DNA of 6,704 nucleotides from Acidobacteriota bacterium. GTDB lineage: Bacteria; Acidobacteriota; Thermoanaerobaculia; Multivoradales; UBA5704. Both the position numbers and the translations under genes were made by a program. This document shows positions 5,159 to 6,704 of this stretch, piece by piece (the stretch's first letter is position 1; each line of letters begins with the position of its first letter). The stretch is from positions 1 to 6,704 of the forward strand of contig QHVW01000330.1 in assembly GCA_003223675.1 (NCBI GenBank). The letters run 5' to 3'. The notes under the pieces were generated by a model, which made no database searches, was not told where the DNA came from, and saw nothing but the letters and a program-made list of their open reading frames with translations.

Positions 5159-6496
5159 ATGACCATCCGCCGCCTCGTTTTCATGTTGGCCGTTGCCTTG
5201 TTGCTCACCTCTCTGCCGGCGTCCGCCACCTGCGGCGGCGGTGGGGGCGGCGGGAACGGCGGCGTGATGCCGGGCCTCGGCGGTGGCGGCGACGTGCCCC
5301 TGGCCTACCGGGTGTCCTGGAAGGTGCTGTCCCAGGGCGTTGCGCGGCCGCAGACGCCGCTGGCGGTCTACTGGTTCCCGGACTCACCCGACGAGGCGCG
5401 GAAGTCCCCTCTTCAGACCTCGCGCTCGCTGACGCTCGCGGGCCAGCGCTGCGTGTCGATGACCATCGTGCCGAGCGACAACCAGCCCCTCCGCGAGTCG
5501 TTCAAGGCCAGCGCCGGCTCCCCCGTGGTCGTGGTCGCCACCGGGGACGGCGCCGAGTTCGGGCGGGCCCCCGCCAGTGACGTCAAGGCCGTGGAGAAGC
5601 TCCTCTCGAAGGCCCTCGACGACCGCGAGGAGGCTCTCGCGTCCCTGCTCGACAGCGGCGACAAGAAGGCGGCCAGCGACCGCGATGGCGCCATCGCCGA
5701 CTACCAGAAGGTGTGGCAACAGCGGTGCGTCTCCCCGAGCCTCGGCCGCAAGGCGGCCAAGCGGCTGGACAAGCTGGGGGTGAAGACCCAGGAGTCGGAG
5801 CTCCGCCTGCTGGGCCCGGACGGCCTCGCCGATCCGGACGTGCGGGGGCGCCACGCGGACGTCGAAGCCATCCTCCAGCAGGGCCTCGCGGCCGAGCTCG
5901 CGGCGCGCTATCCGGACGCCGAGCGCCTCTACGCCAAGGCGGCGGCCCTCGATCCGGCCGACGCCACGGCGCTGCGCTACCTGGGCGAGCTCTATCGCCA
6001 CCAGACCGGCGACTGGACGAAGGCGCGGGCCACCTTCACGCGCCTGCTGGACATGCCCGCGGACCCCATCGCCCGCGCGGTCGCCCTGCACGGCCTGGGC
6101 AAGATGACTATCCACTCCGGCCGGGAGAAACAGGCGGAGAAGGCGGCCGGCTTCATGCGGCAGGCCCTGGCGCTCGATCCGAACGACCGCTACAACCAGA
6201 TCTTCGCCGCCGTCTACCTCGCCGCCGCCGGTCACAAGGACGAGGCCGCCAGGATCGCCACCGCCAACCACAATGTTTTGGAGGCGAGCTACAACCTGGC
6301 GGCCATCTGGGCCCAGGTGGGGGACCGCGAGAAGGCCATGGAGCTGCTGCGCCGGCACTTCTACACCTACGAGCGCTTCGACGCCGTGCGCTCCATGGAG
6401 ATGCAGGAGGCCCGCGACGACTACATGTTCGCCAGCCTCCACGCGGACCCGCAGTTCGTGGAGCTGACCAAGATGGCCGACGGGCACTCGATGTAG
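5159..6496 (+). CDS. Secreted TPR protein with Cys-Gly-rich N-terminus and thioredoxin-like domain lacking CxxC
   Basis: The 445-residue product is exported and probably works through protein-protein contacts. Residues 1-24 form a signal peptide (LVFMLAVALLLTSLPASA). Cys25 is followed by a glycine-rich run (26-44). Residues ~61-140 have the order of a thioredoxin-like fold: strand PLAVYWFP (67-74), helix, strand CVSMTIVP (98-105), and SPVVVVATGDG (121-131), where Ser-Pro sits in the cis-Pro position. The usual CxxC after the first strand is replaced by DSPDE (75-79), so no redox role is expected. Residues ~140-210 are a charged helical linker. TPR-like helix pairs run from ~236 to ~400, for example the repeat YPDAERLYAKAAALDPADA and GDREKAMELLRRHF. 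The ATG at 5159 follows AGGGAG (5143-5148) by 10 nt. The lipobox fit at Cys25 is poor (SAT before Cys), so the protein is probably soluble periplasmic. The thioredoxin-like assignment is fold reasoning, less certain than the TPR. Confidence 0.85.
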   Translation: MTIRRLVFMLAVALLLTSLPASATCGGGGGGGNGGVMPGLGGGGDVPLAYRVSWKVLSQGVARPQTPLAVYWFPDSPDEARKSPLQTSRSLTLAGQRCVSMTIVPSDNQPLRESFKASAGSPVVVVATGDGAEFGRAPASDVKAVEKLLSKALDDREEALASLLDSGDKKAASDRDGAIADYQKVWQQRCVSPSLGRKAAKRLDKLGVKTQESELRLLGPDGLADPDVRGRHADVEAILQQGLAAELAARYPDAERLYAKAAALDPADATALRYLGELYRHQTGDWTKARATFTRLLDMPADPIARAVALHGLGKMTIHSGREKQAEKAAGFMRQALALDPNDRYNQIFAAVYLAAAGHKDEAARIATANHNVLEASYNLAAIWAQVGDREKAMELLRRHFYTYERFDAVRSMEMQEARDDYMFASLHADPQFVELTKMADGHSM

Positions 6497-6537
6497 CTCG
6501 AAAGGGGGCCAGGGATTTCATCCGGAGAGAGCGGGAG

Positions 6538-6583
6538 CCAGGAGAGTCGCGGCCGGGAATCTGGACGATTCGGCCTCTCCTGG
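6538..6583 (+). terminator. Stem-loop after the TPR gene (9-bp perfect arms)
   Basis: CCAGGAGAG (6538-6546) and CTCTCCTGG (6575-6583) are perfect inverted repeats. Inside them GAATC (6557-6561) and GATTC (6567-6571) form a second short stem with a TGGAC loop, giving a nested hairpin. It lies 41 nt after the stop of the TPR gene. No T-run follows, so a classical Rho-independent terminator is only partly supported. It could instead stabilise the 3' end or act as an operator for the next promoter, which begins 11 nt further on. Confidence 0.45.
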
Positions 6584-6593
6584 ATCTCGGGAG

Positions 6594-6602
6594 TGCTACC
6601 AT
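6594..6602 (+). promoter_or_regulatory. Candidate extended -10 (TGCTACCAT) for the gene at the right edge
   Basis: TGC followed by TACCAT is an extended -10 pattern (TGn plus four of six matches). The next open ATG begins 8 nt after it, about where transcription would start, so the mRNA could be leaderless or nearly so. No convincing -35 is seen. Confidence 0.35.
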
Positions 6603-6610
6603 GGGACGCG

Positions 6611-6704
6611 ATGGGCAAGACCGGCGAAACCGATTCCTCTCCTCTTCAGGACGATGCCGCCGCCACACCTCCTGAGCCCTGGTCTCCTGGACCCGGTGAG
6701 GACG
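6611..6704 (+). CDS. Probable N-terminus of an unrecognised protein (cut by window edge)
   Basis: From the ATG at 6611 the frame stays open for 31 codons to the window end. It reads MGKTGETDSSPLQDDAAATP and continues PEPWSPGPGED. The segment is acidic and rich in Pro, Ser and Ala, with no signal peptide, like the disordered leader of a cytoplasmic or membrane-anchored multidomain protein. The competing ATG at 6601 is in another frame, is Arg-rich and stops at 6675, so 6611 is preferred. The ribosome binding site is poor (GGGA only 4 nt upstream), which agrees with a possible leaderless transcript. The function cannot be told from this fragment. Confidence 0.5.
   Translation, partial: MGKTGETDSSPLQDDAAATPPEPWSPGPGED

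Noticed and set aside
5384..6487. Minus-strand 367-codon open frame opposite the TPR gene
   Set aside because: It is antisense to a gene with a Shine-Dalgarno, signal peptide and TPR repeats; no recognisable domain or start signal of its own.
5713..6675. Plus-strand 320-codon open frame overlapping the TPR gene
   Set aside because: Reading is Arg/Gly/Pro-rich low-complexity sequence in a shifted frame; the TPR frame explains the region fully and stops at 6496.

Overview
The window is GC-rich (about 70%) with dense coding. A Reg_prop/Y_Y_Y/HisKA_3 sensor kinase, a secreted TPR protein with a Cys-Gly-rich N-terminus, and palindromic dispersed repeats of the CCTGGGGTTTCAACCCCAGG type together suggest an Acidobacteriota-like genome, perhaps Thermoanaerobaculia/Holophagae. 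This placement comes from gene content and remembered family patterns, not from a marker gene.

Layout. (1) Positions 1-71, minus strand: the first 23 codons of a response regulator. (2) Positions 72-310: a 239-nt spacer holding a compact inverted-repeat element at 149-287, which is two matching 48-nt arms of two hairpins each. (3) Positions 311-3295, minus strand: a large membrane sensor histidine kinase with a periplasmic beta-propeller. Its middle third is out of frame because of two opposite frameshifts, near 2670 and near 1720. No stop codon interrupts the uncorrected frame, so an automatic caller would report an apparently intact 994-residue protein whose residues ~209-525 are nonsense. 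Its first ~70 residues look like a separate small membrane protein fused in frame. (4) Positions 3296-3505: a divergent promoter region. (5) Positions 3506-4255, plus strand: an outer-membrane beta-barrel protein. (6) Positions 4310-5089, plus strand: an unrecognised secreted, cysteine-rich protein. (7) Positions 5159-6496, plus strand: a secreted protein combining a Cys-Gly-rich segment, a thioredoxin-like fold without the CxxC, and TPR repeats. (8) Positions 6497-6704: a 9-bp-stem inverted repeat, a candidate extended -10 promoter, and the probable 5' end of another plus-strand gene at 6611.

How the parts may work together. The kinase and response regulator form a two-component pair, transcribed leftwards with the palindromic element between them. 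To the right, three consecutive plus-strand genes encode exported proteins (outer membrane or periplasm). The divergent arrangement allows the two-component system to control the barrel gene, but nothing in the sequence proves this. No tRNA, rRNA, CRISPR array, transposase, integrase or phage gene was seen.
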